A DNA stretch of 64,000 bases from assembly GCF_004769635.1 (NCBI RefSeq), contig NZ_RQGH01000026.1:62001-126000 (forward strand), written 5' to 3'. A program made the translations under genes and the position numbers. This document shows, one piece after another, positions 8,239 to 17,986 of this stretch (the stretch's first letter is position 1; each line of letters opens with the position of its first letter). Below the pieces are notes generated by a model. That model did no database searches. It was not told the origin of the DNA and saw nothing but the letters and a program-made list of their open reading frames with translations. This stretch comes from Leptospira jelokensis. Lineage in GTDB: Bacteria; Spirochaetota; Leptospiria; Leptospirales; Leptospiraceae.

Positions 8239-11200
8239 AGATTTAATAGAAACAGCATTAAAAAATCGTGTCACCACGATCATTGCAGCCATCGTTGCAG
8301 TTTTATTTGGTATTTGGGCTTGGATCGACATACGAAAAGAAGCATATTCTGACATCTCAGACACTCAAGTACGACTCATTGCGAAATTTCCAGGCAAAGC
8401 TGCCGTAGAAGTAGAAGAAAGGGTTACTCTTCCCATTGAACGCGTATTAAATGCAATTCCAAAAGTCGCTGTCCGAAGGTCTAGAACTATCAATGGATTA
8501 GTGGTTTTCCAATTCGTATTTGAAGACGGAACTGACGATTATTTTGCTCGGATGCGCCTTATGGAAAGAGTGGCGGATGCCGATTTGCCAGAAGATGTCC
8601 ATCCAGCTTTAGGCCCAATGAGTTCACCTGTCGGTGAAATTTACCGATATGTATTGGAATCAACTGAAAACCATACACCAATGGAATTACGAACCATCCA
8701 AGATTGGATTGTGATGCCTAAGATGTTACAAATCCCAGGCATTGCCGATGTAGTTACGTTTGGTGGTCTTCCGAAACAATACCATGTTGTTACATCTCCA
8801 GATAAACTCATTCGATACAAATTAACCATTGGCGATGTGATCAGAGCCATCCAAGAAAACAATTTAAATACAGGTGGAAACTTACTCCTACAAGGGGAAC
8901 AAGGATTTCCAATTCGTTCGCTTGGTGCCATTCGCGATCCCAAACACATAGAAAATATTGTTGTGAAAACCGTGAATGGAGTTCCCGTTTTCATTCGTGA
9001 TTTAGGTTCTGTTGAGATATCACATCCGATCCCTAGTGGTGTTTTAGGATATACCATTCAAAACGACGAAGAAGGACTTATCGAAGTCGATTCGTCTGTG
9101 CAAGGTTTGGTGGCCATGCGACGTTGGGGTGACTCAAATGAAATGGGAGAAAGGATTCGCGAAAAAGTAAAAGAAATCAACGAGAACTACCTTCCCAAAG
9201 GTGTCCAACTTCGAAACACTTATGACCGAACAGACTTAGTCAATTATACATTACGAACCATTGGTAAAACTTTGGTGGAAGGTGTTGTTGTTGTTAGTTT
9301 GGTTTTGATATTCTTTATCGGAAGTGTAAGAGCATCACTTGTCGTTGTGGCAACCATTCCCTTTGCCATGTTGTTTGCGTTTTTACTGATGAACATGACA
9401 GGTATCCCCGCCAGTTTACTTTCCCTTGGTGCAATCGACTTTGGAATCATTGTAGATGGGGCCGTCATCATGGTGGAAAATATCATGAGGCGTTACCGCG
9501 ATGCAACGCCAGAAGAAAAATCTCATGGTATCCTTGCCTTTACGAGAGATGCCGCATCCGAAGTGGGAACAGAAATTCTATTTTCCATTTTAATCATCAT
9601 CTTAGCATACCTTCCTATCTTTTCCTTTGAAAGGATAGAAGGACGATTATTCAAACCAATGGCATTTACGATCTCCTTTGCCATATTAGGTGCTTTAATT
9701 TTTGCGATGGCAGTGATCCCTGTGATCATGTCGATCATTTATAAACATTACTTTGAATCAAAGAACCCTGGTCCAATTGAATGGCACAATCCATTTTATG
9801 ATTGGGTCGAAATACGTTACAAACGACTGATTGAGTTTATCGTCGACAGATCCAAAAAAGCAGTGCAATATACGTTTAGTGTCGTAACCATTTTTCTTGC
9901 TATCGGAATGTTTTCATTGGGAACAGAATTTTTACCTGAAATGGACGAAGGTGGATTTAACATCCGTATTTTTTTTCCAGTTGGGATTTCCTTACCCGAA
10001 GCAAGAAAGTTTATGCCAAAAATTCGACAGACGATATATAAAAATGAACAAGTCAGTGTTGTCATTTCACAACTAGGAAGGAACGATGATGGGACTGACC
10101 CACTTCCACCTAACCGATTAGAGGTTCTAATTGGACTAAAAGATTATAGTAAATGGAAAGAAAAGATTACAAAACAAGAACTTTTACTTCGCATGAAAAA
10201 TGATTTGGAAGCGACACTACCAGGTGCAAGGATCAGTTTCTCTCAACCGATTATGGACAACTTATCAGAAGCGATCATGGGAACAATTGCTGACCTTGCC
10301 GTCTTTGTTTCTGGTAATGATTTAAAAATCATGCGAGGGATCGGAAACGAAGTTCTCAAAGAAATCAAAGAGATGAAAGGTGCAAGTGAGTACGGGATTG
10401 AACAAGAAGCAGAAAGTCCGCAACTTACGATTAATATCAACAGGGAAGCCGCAGCACGTTTTGGCATCAATGTGATTGATATCCAACAGATGATTGAAGC
10501 AGCAATTGGTATGCAAAGGATCAGCACTTTGTATGAAGGACCGTCGGATATCCCTCCCAAAACTCCTGCACGTTTTGGAATTGTGGTTCGGTTTTCGAAG
10601 GATTACAGAGCTTCCAAACAAGCGATTGAAAATATGCCAATTATCTCTCCAAAAGGAGAAAGGATCCCCTTATCTCAGTTAGCGGACATAGAGGTCATCG
10701 ATGGACCCACAATGATCTTTCGTCAAGAAGGAAGAAGGGTTGTGACTGTTCGTACCAATATCCGTGGCCGTGACCAAGGTGGATTCGTGGCAGAACTCCA
10801 AAAGCGAGTGAAGAAAAAAATCAAACTACCTGATGGGTATGAAATTCGTTTTGGTGGGCAATACGAAAACTTATCCCGTGTCGGTAAAAAATTAGCGATT
10901 GTCATCCCAATCACAGTACTCATTATCTTTGGAGTATTGTACCTTTTATACCGTAACTTAAAGTATGTGTATGTAGCCCTTGCTTGCATTCCACTTTCAT
11001 TACTCGGTGGAATATACGCACTACTCCTTCGTGGGTATTACTTTAATGTTTCTGGAGGAGTTGGTTTCATCTCTCTATTTGGAATTGCGACCATGGCAGG
11101 TGTCCTCTTCGTATCCAGAACCAACCACCTCCTTATAGAAGAACCAGATATTTCTACAAAAGCCGCAGTCAAAAAAGCAGCAGTGATCCAATTACGTCCC

Positions 11201-11536
11201 ATGCTGATGACCATGTTACTTGCATTACTCGGTCTTATCCCTGCTACTTTAGGAACAGGAGTGGGTTCTGATGTGCAAAGACCTCTTGCTACCGTAATTG
11301 TAGGTGGCCTTTTTTCTGCGATGTGCCTCGTTCTAACGATACTACCTTCCTTGTATCTCGTTGTTGTTGGCGAAAGAAAACCAAACGCAAAGGAATTAGA
11401 AGAAATGAGCCATAAAAAACACATTCCGTTCATTGACTTTGTGAATGAGCTGAGCGATGAACCTCTAGAAGAAGAGGAAGAAGAAACGCTTAGCCAAAAG
11501 AAGAAAAAACCCTCTAAAAAAAGGAAAAAAACATAA
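8231..11536 (+). CDS. czcA: Heavy-metal efflux RND transporter, CzcA family
   Basis: This 1101-residue proton-driven pump exports divalent metal cations. It has the RND layout: a first membrane helix near residues 15-35, a large periplasmic loop, helices 2-6, a second loop and helices 8-12. The helix-4 motif [15 protein letters not shown] (Asp403, Asp409, Glu416) is the signature of divalent-cation HME-RND pumps (Zn/Co/Cd/Ni) and differs from the CusA copper/silver form. Loop motifs such as [18 protein letters not shown] and LPEMDEGGF also fit. ATG 8231 overlaps the previous gene by eight bases. The C-terminus is odd: after the last helix comes a tail rich in Glu ([10 protein letters not shown]) and then Lys ([11 protein letters not shown]). 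The exact metal cannot be read from sequence. Confidence 0.92.
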   Translation: MIKDLIETALKNRVTTIIAAIVAVLFGIWAWIDIRKEAYSDISDTQVRLIAKFPGKAAVEVEERVTLPIERVLNAIPKVAVRRSRTINGLVVFQFVFEDGTDDYFARMRLMERVADADLPEDVHPALGPMSSPVGEIYRYVLESTENHTPMELRTIQDWIVMPKMLQIPGIADVVTFGGLPKQYHVVTSPDKLIRYKLTIGDVIRAIQENNLNTGGNLLLQGEQGFPIRSLGAIRDPKHIENIVVKTVNGVPVFIRDLGSVEISHPIPSGVLGYTIQNDEEGLIEVDSSVQGLVAMRRWGDSNEMGERIREKVKEINENYLPKGVQLRNTYDRTDLVNYTLRTIGKTLVEGVVVVSLVLIFFIGSVRASLVVVATIPFAMLFAFLLMNMTGIPASLLSLGAIDFGIIVDGAVIMVENIMRRYRDATPEEKSHGILAFTRDAASEVGTEILFSILIIILAYLPIFSFERIEGRLFKPMAFTISFAILGALIFAMAVIPVIMSIIYKHYFESKNPGPIEWHNPFYDWVEIRYKRLIEFIVDRSKKAVQYTFSVVTIFLAIGMFSLGTEFLPEMDEGGFNIRIFFPVGISLPEARKFMPKIRQTIYKNEQVSVVISQLGRNDDGTDPLPPNRLEVLIGLKDYSKWKEKITKQELLLRMKNDLEATLPGARISFSQPIMDNLSEAIMGTIADLAVFVSGNDLKIMRGIGNEVLKEIKEMKGASEYGIEQEAESPQLTININREAAARFGINVIDIQQMIEAAIGMQRISTLYEGPSDIPPKTPARFGIVVRFSKDYRASKQAIENMPIISPKGERIPLSQLADIEVIDGPTMIFRQEGRRVVTVRTNIRGRDQGGFVAELQKRVKKKIKLPDGYEIRFGGQYENLSRVGKKLAIVIPITVLIIFGVLYLLYRNLKYVYVALACIPLSLLGGIYALLLRGYYFNVSGGVGFISLFGIATMAGVLFVSRTNHLLIEEPDISTKAAVKKAAVIQLRPMLMTMLLALLGLIPATLGTGVGSDVQRPLATVIVGGLFSAMCLVLTILPSLYLVVVGERKPNAKELEEMSHKKHIPFIDFVNELSDEPLEEEEEETLSQKKKKPSKKRKKT

Positions 11537-11551
11537 GTATCATCCTTCTGG

Positions 11552-11600
11552 TGATTTAGAAATGAGAAATCATTTCTAAATCATAAACAGGTTCTTTTTT
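11552..11600 (+). terminator. Perfect 14-bp hairpin downstream of czcA, possible terminator
   Basis: TGATTTAGAAATGA (11552-11565), a GAAA tetraloop, and TCATTTCTAAATCA (11570-11583) form a perfect 14-bp stem. A T run (about 11594-11600) follows after ten bases, further than usual, so it may act as an mRNA 3' stabiliser as well as, or instead of, a terminator. Confidence 0.5.
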
Positions 11601-11611
11601 ACACATTCATT

Positions 11612-11636
11612 TTGTCCTTTTTTTAAGAAGGACAAG
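11612..11636. repeat. Inverted repeat in the czcA/porin convergent gap
   Basis: TTGTCCTT and AAGGACAA face each other around a T/A-rich loop. Neither strand shows a following T tract. The gap 11537-11750 holds this, the hairpin before it, a pentamer-like tandem repeat, and no gene. Confidence 0.4.
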
Positions 11637-11683
11637 TCTCCATTACTTGAGATTCATTTTTGAGATGATAGGATTGGTTTTTA

Positions 11684-11718
11684 ATGGAATGGAATGGATG
11701 GGATGGATGGGATGGGAT
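11684..11718. repeat. Short GGAAT / GGATG tandem repeat
   Basis: Five-base units GGAAT, then GGATG and GGGAT, repeat about seven times between the convergent stops of czcA and the porin gene. The tract lies outside both coding regions, so length change would not shift a frame. Confidence 0.5.
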
Positions 11719-11750
11719 CGGTTCGATTCGATTCCATTTCCGGACTAATT

Positions 11751-13034
11751 TCAAATTCGCATGGATGCGGCCACAACAAACAGTCGTTCAACTCGAGTCC
11801 TTTTGTTTTGGTCTGTTTCGAAAACTGGGTCCATGGATTCTCTTTGGATCGCTTCCAATCGCAACAATCCTGGTTGCCACTGTAAAAAATCAAAGGTGAC
11901 CGTGTATCCGTTTGTTAAAAATCCATTCCTGGTATAAGTTTGTGCCAAAACTTGTTTTGGATCATAAAACCGTTCGAATCGTAAACTCAATCGATAGGAA
12001 TCTTCATAACGAAAACTTGTCCAAAATGTTCCATGATACCATTGGTGGTAAACTTTTGATTCACGACTGATGTAAATGGGCAAAACGGAATTTACCTCTT
12101 TCCACCATGGTTCATAAGACAAAGATTCTTTTGTTTTTTGTGCACCTACATCACCCGACAAGGCAAAGGCCAACCAATCGAATGCCTTCCACTCTAGGAT
12201 TGTATTATTATAAAAACGAGTTTGTTTGCGTTCAAAATCTGGAGCTTCATTCCCAACAAATTGATTGGCAGTGATGGCAAAATTTGGAGTGAATTGGTAT
12301 TTAAATTGGGTTCCAAGGGATTTGTCTTTGTTTTGGTCGGTTATATTTTGCCATCCATTCATCACGTGGAATTGAAATTGGAATTTATCTGTGAATTTCG
12401 TTGTAGTTCTCACACCTGAAGAATAATATGGTACGTAATCAAGTGCTAGTGCTCTCGTATAATTCCAATTATCCGAAGAAATCCAAGACTCGTGGCCTAT
12501 ATGCCCAAAATAGATCCCTGCATCTAACCATGTATTTTTCGTAATTTTAAATCCGACGTATGCTTCTTGGATATGCTTTACCGAGTTTTGATTTGAGCTA
12601 ATGTCTTTATTGCTCTCTGATGCATAATTAGTATTAACTGATGTTCCAAATTGTAAAGCAAATCTACCTCGAATTTTTTCTTCCTGCCATTTCGCATCTA
12701 CAAAACCTAAGTTGAGATTAAACTCATCATTACGAACCGCTTGCGTTGTATACGCACGTTCTTTTGCATTTGGATGATTTGCATTATGCGAATAATATGT
12801 ATCTACAAAGGCACCAAATTTTAAACTATTTGGCATTACGATGGTATTTCCATTCGATTTATTTTCTTTGTTTTCGTTAGGTGGGTTTTGTGATTGAAAC
12901 TGAGCCTCTTCTTTTCCTACTTGTTTGGGAAGTGAATCCTCATTTTCAATCGCATCTATAGTTTCATTGATAAAAAAGAAAAGGAATAGGAAAAAGATGG
13001 AAAAAATCAATACAGGTTTGATTCGAGTTATCAT
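11751..13034 (-). CDS. Putative outer-membrane porin-like beta-barrel
   Basis: This 427-residue exported protein begins MITRIKPVLIFSIFFLFLF, a signal peptide, then a short Asn/Glu/Lys-rich linker and a run of alternating hydrophobic segments with many Trp, Tyr and Phe residues (LKFGAFVDTYYS, FNLNLGFVDAKW, AYVGFKITKNTWLDAGIYFGHIGHESW). This is the pattern of the OmpL-like beta-barrel porin-2 group. The second ATG (13034) is chosen because GGAG lies nine bases upstream; the first ATG (13049) is in frame. It is the last gene of an operon with the DUF455 protein and the cytochrome. The short gap before it contains a hairpin that would mask its ribosome-binding site. Substrate unknown. Confidence 0.7.
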   Translation of the reverse strand: MITRIKPVLIFSIFFLFLFFFINETIDAIENEDSLPKQVGKEEAQFQSQNPPNENKENKSNGNTIVMPNSLKFGAFVDTYYSHNANHPNAKERAYTTQAVRNDEFNLNLGFVDAKWQEEKIRGRFALQFGTSVNTNYASESNKDISSNQNSVKHIQEAYVGFKITKNTWLDAGIYFGHIGHESWISSDNWNYTRALALDYVPYYSSGVRTTTKFTDKFQFQFHVMNGWQNITDQNKDKSLGTQFKYQFTPNFAITANQFVGNEAPDFERKQTRFYNNTILEWKAFDWLAFALSGDVGAQKTKESLSYEPWWKEVNSVLPIYISRESKVYHQWYHGTFWTSFRYEDSYRLSLRFERFYDPKQVLAQTYTRNGFLTNGYTVTFDFLQWQPGLLRLEAIQRESMDPVFETDQNKRTRVERLFVVAASMRI

Positions 13035-13039
13035 GAAAA

Positions 13040-13058
13040 TCCGCTCCATAGGAGCGGA
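13040..13058 (-). promoter_or_regulatory. Intercistronic hairpin covering a ribosome-binding site
   Basis: TCCGCTCC and GGAGCGGA pair over 8 bases around a three-base loop. On the mRNA the GGAG in the 3' arm is the apparent Shine-Dalgarno site for the porin start at 13034, so folding would limit translation. It also lies directly after the cytochrome stop and could lower read-through. Confidence 0.45.
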
Positions 13059-13066
13059 AATGAAAT

Positions 13067-13468
13067 TTATTTTTTGAGTAATTCTTTGATCTCTTTTGGA
13101 AATCCTAACAATTCTTCAGGAACTTGGATTAATTTTTTACGATAGTTCTTTTTGTACTCTTTTTTGAACTTTGTATGACAAGACTTACAAGTTTCATCTG
13201 GTTTGCCTACGGCTAGTTTCGCATCGATGATTTCTTTCCATTCTGCTTTTTGGTCTTCGGGGGCCATGTCAGGCACTTTCTCGAGGATTTTATTGAGGTA
13301 ATCAGCGTTATCCTTTTTGTCATACAACTTGGTCGCTGGCTTTGTGTACTCTTCCATAAAATCATGGAGATTCATTTCTTTCACAGACTTTGCTTTTTTT
13401 TCGGCATTTAGTACAAATCCGAAAGATACAAAGACCAATCCTAAGCTCAAAAGTATCTTTACTTTCAT
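13067..13468 (-). CDS. Exported monohaem c-type cytochrome-like protein
   Basis: This is a 133-residue periplasmic protein with a signal peptide (MKVKILLSLGLVFVSFGFVLNA). A single haem-binding motif, CKSCH at residues 94-98, lies toward the C-terminus and is followed by TKFKKEYKKNYRKK. The helical N-terminal part and C-terminal CxxCH resemble the cytochrome c-prime layout, in which the haem motif is in the last helix, although similarity is weak. ATG 13468 has AAGGTG just upstream; an in-frame GTG two codons earlier lies inside that site. It sits between a diiron-like DUF455 protein and a porin in one operon. A redox or gas-binding role is plausible but not shown. Confidence 0.75.
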   Translation of the reverse strand: MKVKILLSLGLVFVSFGFVLNAEKKAKSVKEMNLHDFMEEYTKPATKLYDKKDNADYLNKILEKVPDMAPEDQKAEWKEIIDAKLAVGKPDETCKSCHTKFKKEYKKNYRKKLIQVPEELLGFPKEIKELLKK

Positions 13469-13488
13469 AGTCACCTTCTCGAGAAATC

Positions 13489-14367
13489 CTAATCTGAATT
13501 GGATTGAGAATCAAGTCTGTTTTTGCGCATAAGTCCAGAACCAAGTCCAAATTTTTTGACCGATTCCAAATTTACTCGTCCGGTGTATTCATCTTCATAG
13601 GTTTCCAATTCTTTGGTAAACTTAGCATCCAATCCCGCTAAACTTCGAGTTTCCGGAAAATATAAATATCCCTTGGCCCTTCGTGGAGTGAAAGGAAATT
13701 GTATTAAGGATAAATAGTGTTCCCAAGAATTTTTATCTCCAGGGATTGATTTTTCAAATGCACGAACACCTCGTTTTACATGTTTCACTTCATCTTCAAA
13801 GATATATAACATGATATCAGATGTTAGTTGGTCTCCAAAATACGAAAATACTTTTGCATACACCTGTGAATAATCCAAATTAGCACCTTCAAATGATAAA
13901 GACATCACTGCAGAGAAGGACTCCAAACTATTAAATTGTTTTAGTTGTTTCCAAAAAATATAATTTAATGGGAGATCACCAAATTGGATTCCAAAATCAT
14001 TCATACGATTGATGTACATTTTTAAATGTATTTGTTCTTCTCCAATGGTTTTGATCCAGCCATTCCGAATGGATTTGGGTGCATCTGGAAATGCTAAGAT
14101 GGCCCAAGCGAATAGTTCAATCGCCATCAATTCATGATTGGCAAAATGGTGCAGAGTTAACCCTCGATTTGATTCTAAATTCAAATGTTCAAGCCTGGGT
14201 ATTTTTATTTTTCTATCGGAAAACTGTAGTTTTGGGTCTCTATTTGGTTTTTCAATACGAATACTATTGAATTCTACTTCTTCATCCCAATGTTTTGAGG
14301 GAGGTAACAACTTATCTTCCAAGTTGCTAGCAAGTAACAAATGTTTTGCGTATTCGCTGAGTTTCAT
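13489..14367 (-). CDS. DUF455 ferritin-like protein
   Basis: This 292-residue cytoplasmic protein has the DUF455 (COG2833) pattern. Helices carry spaced acidic and histidine ligands: HHFANHELMAIELFAWA, GEEQIHLKMY, FEGANLDYSQVY and FEDEVKHVKRGVRAF. These match the ExxH spacing of ferritin-like diiron folds related to the MiaE-type tRNA hydroxylase. No signal peptide is present. It is the first gene of the minus operon with the cytochrome (20 bases downstream) and porin. The reaction is unknown for the family. The ATG at 14367 is the only reasonable start and lies 65 bases from the divergent ATL gene. Confidence 0.8.
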   Translation of the reverse strand: MKLSEYAKHLLLASNLEDKLLPPSKHWDEEVEFNSIRIEKPNRDPKLQFSDRKIKIPRLEHLNLESNRGLTLHHFANHELMAIELFAWAILAFPDAPKSIRNGWIKTIGEEQIHLKMYINRMNDFGIQFGDLPLNYIFWKQLKQFNSLESFSAVMSLSFEGANLDYSQVYAKVFSYFGDQLTSDIMLYIFEDEVKHVKRGVRAFEKSIPGDKNSWEHYLSLIQFPFTPRRAKGYLYFPETRSLAGLDAKFTKELETYEDEYTGRVNLESVKKFGLGSGLMRKNRLDSQSNSD

Positions 14368-14432
14368 TGTTTCTATATTAGGAAAATGGGTTTACAAAAA
14401 TGTAAAATCATCCGTTGATATTTCCAAATTCA

Positions 14433-14771
14433 ATGAACACTTCCAATTCGAAAAGTCCGAATTTTTATGAATCTGTTTACCAAGTGGTAAAAAAAATTCC
14501 GAAAGGCAAAGTCACTACCTATGGTCATATTGCTTTATTACTTGGAAATCCAAGGGCAGCGAGAGCAGTTGGGTATGCTCTCAACTCATTAAAAAAAAAT
14601 AGGGAAACCGAAATCCCTTGGCAAAGGGTCATCAATCGACAAGGAAGGATTTCATTTAAAGGAGATGTTTTAAGAGCCAATTTACAAAAAAAAATCTTAG
14701 AATCGGAAGGTGTTTTCTTTGATTTAGGGGATAATCAATTGGATTTTGGCAAGTACGGATGGTTTCCATAA
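14433..14771 (+). CDS. Alkyltransferase-like (ATL) DNA-binding protein
   Basis: This 112-residue protein is the DNA-binding half of the O6-alkylguanine transferase family. It has [23 protein letters not shown], then [12 protein letters not shown], which contains the helix-turn-helix and the arginine finger, and [10 protein letters not shown] at about 62-71. The active-site motif PCHRV is PWQRV here, so the catalytic Cys is Trp63. This is the defining change of ATL proteins, which bind alkylated guanine without repairing it and hand it to nucleotide excision repair. ATG 14433 is preferred; TTG 14415 is an in-frame alternative and neither has a strong Shine-Dalgarno site. thiD follows after one base, so the two are co-transcribed although functionally unrelated. 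Confidence 0.85.
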   Translation: MNTSNSKSPNFYESVYQVVKKIPKGKVTTYGHIALLLGNPRAARAVGYALNSLKKNRETEIPWQRVINRQGRISFKGDVLRANLQKKILESEGVFFDLGDNQLDFGKYGWFP

Positions 14772-14772
14772 A

Positions 14773-15573
14773 ATGAAAAAAGAATACCCTATCACACTGA
14801 CAATTGCTGGTTCTGATTCTGGTGGGGGTGCAGGTGTCCAAGCGGATCTCAAAACCTTTTCCTCCCTTGCTACCTTTGGAACCACGGCGTTTACCTGCCT
14901 CACTGCACAAAATCCTGACGGAGTCACTGGAATCTATGAAATTTCTCCTGACTTTGTATCCAACCAACTCCAAACGGTTTCCAATTTTTTTCCGATCAAA
15001 GCAGCCAAAACAGGAATGTTGTATTCCAAAGACATTATCAAAGCAGTGAGTTCTTTCTTTTATGATAACCCTGAAATCCAATTGGTTCTTGATCCAGTGA
15101 TGGTTGCTACCAGTGGTGCAAAACTTTTGCGTGATGATGCCATTCAATCACTGACCGAAGATCTGATTCCATTGGCAAAACTCATTACACCTAACTTAGA
15201 TGAGGCGTCCCTTCTACTTGGCGAAACAATCAACCAATATGACCAATTGGTTCCGATGGCAAAAAAATTATTCCAAAAATACAATGTACCTGTTTTGTTA
15301 AAGGGTGGACACCTTCCTAATGCCAGTGTGGCAACAGATGTTCTCTTTGATGGAAAATCGATTTATGAATTTTCAAAACCTTACCTAAAGGAAAAACACA
15401 CTCATGGTACAGGTTGTACGTATTCAGCAGCCATCACTTCCTTTTTGGCTCATGGAAAAAGTTTATCCGAGGCAGTAGGATCTGCAAAAGAATACCTCCA
15501 TTTAAGTCTGGAAGATGATATCATTACAGGCCCAACCCACCATTTGAATCATTTTCCAGACCCAACTCACTAA
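14773..15573 (+). CDS. thiD: Hydroxymethylpyrimidine/phosphomethylpyrimidine kinase ThiD
   Basis: ThiD phosphorylates HMP and then HMP-phosphate to give HMP pyrophosphate for thiamine synthesis, in the cytoplasm. The 266-residue protein has the ribokinase-fold signatures: [20 protein letters not shown] at the N-terminus, [21 protein letters not shown], and the anion-hole/catalytic segment [12 protein letters not shown] near residue 215. The length fits the family. ATG 14773 starts one base after the ATL stop; an earlier in-frame start at 14746 lies inside ATL. No TPP riboswitch is visible upstream of either gene. It converges on the sigma-54 activator gene with a 48-base gap that shows no clear terminator. 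Confidence 0.95.
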   Translation: MKKEYPITLTIAGSDSGGGAGVQADLKTFSSLATFGTTAFTCLTAQNPDGVTGIYEISPDFVSNQLQTVSNFFPIKAAKTGMLYSKDIIKAVSSFFYDNPEIQLVLDPVMVATSGAKLLRDDAIQSLTEDLIPLAKLITPNLDEASLLLGETINQYDQLVPMAKKLFQKYNVPVLLKGGHLPNASVATDVLFDGKSIYEFSKPYLKEKHTHGTGCTYSAAITSFLAHGKSLSEAVGSAKEYLHLSLEDDIITGPTHHLNHFPDPTH

Positions 15574-15621
15574 ACAATGATTAACGAATCGTAGAAAATT
15601 TGGAAGTATCTCTGAAAGTGT

Positions 15622-17739
15622 TTAATATTCAATATTCAATTCTTTGATTTTTTTATCTAATGTGTTTCGATTGATTCCCAAAAACTTCGCCACTCTTGTT
15701 TTGGTATAACGAAACTTTTTCATAGCATATTGGATGAGACGAGACTCAACTTCACTCACAACGATTTCCATCGCGCGCCCATCCAATCCATCAAGCTGGC
15801 CCGAAGTCAGACGTCCAGAACCTAAATCCAATGGTTCTGCACCATTCACTGTTTCCACATGATTTGGATGCGAAACTTCTACAGCATTTTCTGGGATTTC
15901 TTCCATATTGGACAAAATATCCGAAAAATCTTCTTCGTTTAAGATTTCGTCTTGGGCCAAGACAACTGCTCGTTCGATTACGTTTTCCAATTCCCGTACG
16001 TTTCCTGGCCAACGATACTTAAGCAATAATTTAGATGCCTCACGTGAAATCCCTTTGATGGATTTGTTATTATCTTTAGTATATTTTTCCAAAAAGTGAT
16101 TCATTAAGAGTGGGATATCTTCTACTCGATCACGAAGCGGTGGTGTGTTGATTTTTACAACATTCAATCGATAAAACAAATCTGCTCTAAATTTCTTTTC
16201 AGCAACTAACTGCTCTAATTCGGCGTTTGTAGCAGCGATAATCCTTACATCCACTTTTTTTGCTTTGGTGGAACCAATTGCTTCAATCTCTCTCTCTTGC
16301 AACACTCGAAGTAATTTAGATTGTAAATTCAAATCCATTTCCCCGATTTCATCTAAGAATATGGTTCCCGTATCTGCGAGTTCGAACTTTCCTTTTTTAT
16401 CTGTCACAGCACCAGTAAAAGAACCTTTTTTGTGACCAAATAATTCACTTTCCAAAAGGTTTTCAGGGATTGCGGCACAGTTGATTTTGATGAATGGATT
16501 TTCAGATCGAGAACTATTGTAATGGATTGCATTCGCAATCATTTCTTTTCCTGTTCCCGATTCTCCGGTAATGAGAACTGATGCTCTTGAATCAGCTACC
16601 AACTGAATTTTTTCAAACATCTTTTCCATACTTGCTGCTTTTCCAATCAAAGAACCAAATTTATATTTATTTTTAAGTTCTCTCTTTAGTTGGATATTCT
16701 CTCGAGAAATTTCTTTTTTAGCCTCTTCCACAAGGTTTTGGATTTTTATGGATTGAGATATGATGGAAGCAACAACCTGTAAAAAATCTAAAAATGATTT
16801 TAAATCAGTATGTTTGTTTTGAACAATGAATGCATTCACAACACCTAATGTTGTTTGTTCGCTTAAAATGGGAGCACAAAGTAAACTCACGTTATGTGGA
16901 TCGTGTTTAAAATGAGACAAATACCCAACTCGATTTAAAAAGTCTGGATGGGTTGCAACGGATTCAATGATAATGGGTTCACCAGATTCAAACACTTTTC
17001 CGGTGATTCCCTCACCTGGCTGGTAAGTTCCTTTTTCGATTTCTTCCGGTGAAAGTCCAGAAGCAGCGACGATTCGTAACAAAGCTTCTTCTTTATTAAA
17101 TAATACAATACTTCCTTTTTCCAAACGAAGTGATTTTTCCATCGTTACCATAATCGAATCAAATACTTCATTTTGGTCTAAGGTGGAACTGACCACTTTA
17201 GAAATTTCAATCAAAGTGGCTTGGATTTTTGTTCGTTGTTCTAGAGATCGAATGGTTTGTAAGTTTTTAAAAATTTGACCTGCTTGGTTGGCAAGAACAC
17301 TCACAATTTCCAACATCTCTGGAGTGAATGCATTCAAACGATTTGAATCAAGAGAAATCACGCCGATGATATCATCCTCCACGATCATAGGAGCAACTAA
17401 CTCTGATTTGATTTCTTCTTTTACTTGGATATAGTCAGGATCTTTTGAAACATCATTCACCAACTTTGCTTTCCCAGTAGAAGCGGCCATACCCGTAATC
17501 CCCTGTCCAATTTTGAGTTTGGTTTCTCGGAGCAACTGTTGGTTCATCCCCCTGGAAGTGACCGCGTCTAGTACACTTTGTTTTTCATCGATGAGCATAA
17601 GGGAGCCAGATTCGACCCCACAAATTTGGATGCAACGATCCAAAATCAGCTCCAGGAGACCGTCAGGGTCCTGGGTGGAATTCATAGCGGTCGCCACGTC
17701 ATGGATGGATTGGATGGGATTGAATTTCTTCGTGCTCAT
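15622..17739 (-). CDS. Sigma-54-dependent activator with two GAF domains
   Basis: This 705-residue enhancer-binding protein would activate sigma-54 promoters in response to a ligand or redox signal. Two GAF domains occupy about residues 20-160 and 185-340. The AAA+ domain has Walker A GESGTGKE near 393, the sigma-54 contact loop GSFTGA near 443, Walker [11 protein letters not shown], and the arginine region [12 protein letters not shown] Fis-type helix-turn-helix ends the protein ([22 protein letters not shown]). There is no receiver domain, so the input is not phospho-relay but sensing by GAF, as in NifA or FhlA. It diverges from the SpoIIE phosphatase gene across 247 bases. Target genes are not evident in the window. 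Confidence 0.9.
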   Translation of the reverse strand: MSTKKFNPIQSIHDVATAMNSTQDPDGLLELILDRCIQICGVESGSLMLIDEKQSVLDAVTSRGMNQQLLRETKLKIGQGITGMAASTGKAKLVNDVSKDPDYIQVKEEIKSELVAPMIVEDDIIGVISLDSNRLNAFTPEMLEIVSVLANQAGQIFKNLQTIRSLEQRTKIQATLIEISKVVSSTLDQNEVFDSIMVTMEKSLRLEKGSIVLFNKEEALLRIVAASGLSPEEIEKGTYQPGEGITGKVFESGEPIIIESVATHPDFLNRVGYLSHFKHDPHNVSLLCAPILSEQTTLGVVNAFIVQNKHTDLKSFLDFLQVVASIISQSIKIQNLVEEAKKEISRENIQLKRELKNKYKFGSLIGKAASMEKMFEKIQLVADSRASVLITGESGTGKEMIANAIHYNSSRSENPFIKINCAAIPENLLESELFGHKKGSFTGAVTDKKGKFELADTGTIFLDEIGEMDLNLQSKLLRVLQEREIEAIGSTKAKKVDVRIIAATNAELEQLVAEKKFRADLFYRLNVVKINTPPLRDRVEDIPLLMNHFLEKYTKDNNKSIKGISREASKLLLKYRWPGNVRELENVIERAVVLAQDEILNEEDFSDILSNMEEIPENAVEVSHPNHVETVNGAEPLDLGSGRLTSGQLDGLDGRAMEIVVSEVESRLIQYAMKKFRYTKTRVAKFLGINRNTLDKKIKELNIEY

Positions 17740-17891
17740 AGGTTTTGCTCTTGGTCGTTACGGATTGCTGGAAAGGAACACAGAACCAATTTGCTTATTT
17801 TTTGATCACAATGTACCACAAGCAAACAAATAAATGAATTTTTCATCATTTCACTTGCCTTCCTTTCAGTTTCAGCAGAAAAAACAACATT

Positions 17892-17908
17892 TGCTTATAG
17901 ATTAAGCA
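17892..17908. promoter_or_regulatory. 17-bp inverted repeat TGCTTA-N5-TAAGCA
   Basis: TGCTTA, TAGAT, TAAGCA: the same arms and spacing as the repeat at 3907-3923. It lies 79 bases before the phosphatase start in the divergent gap 17740-17986, otherwise without a gene or clear promoter. Candidate binding site of a dimeric regulator. Confidence 0.4.
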
Positions 17909-17986
17909 TGAATCGTACCAGGTTTCTTGGTAGGGAGCGAAATTCTTGTAGCATACCAAAAAAGAAATCGGATACCCTGGCATGGG

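Noticed and set aside
11712..11735. tRNA-like GGTTCGATTC sequence
   Set aside because: No matching T-stem, anticodon arm or acceptor pairing around it.
11684..11899. Short plus ORFs over the tandem repeat
   Set aside because: The translation is low-complexity Trp/Gly/Asp repeats plus antisense of the porin end.
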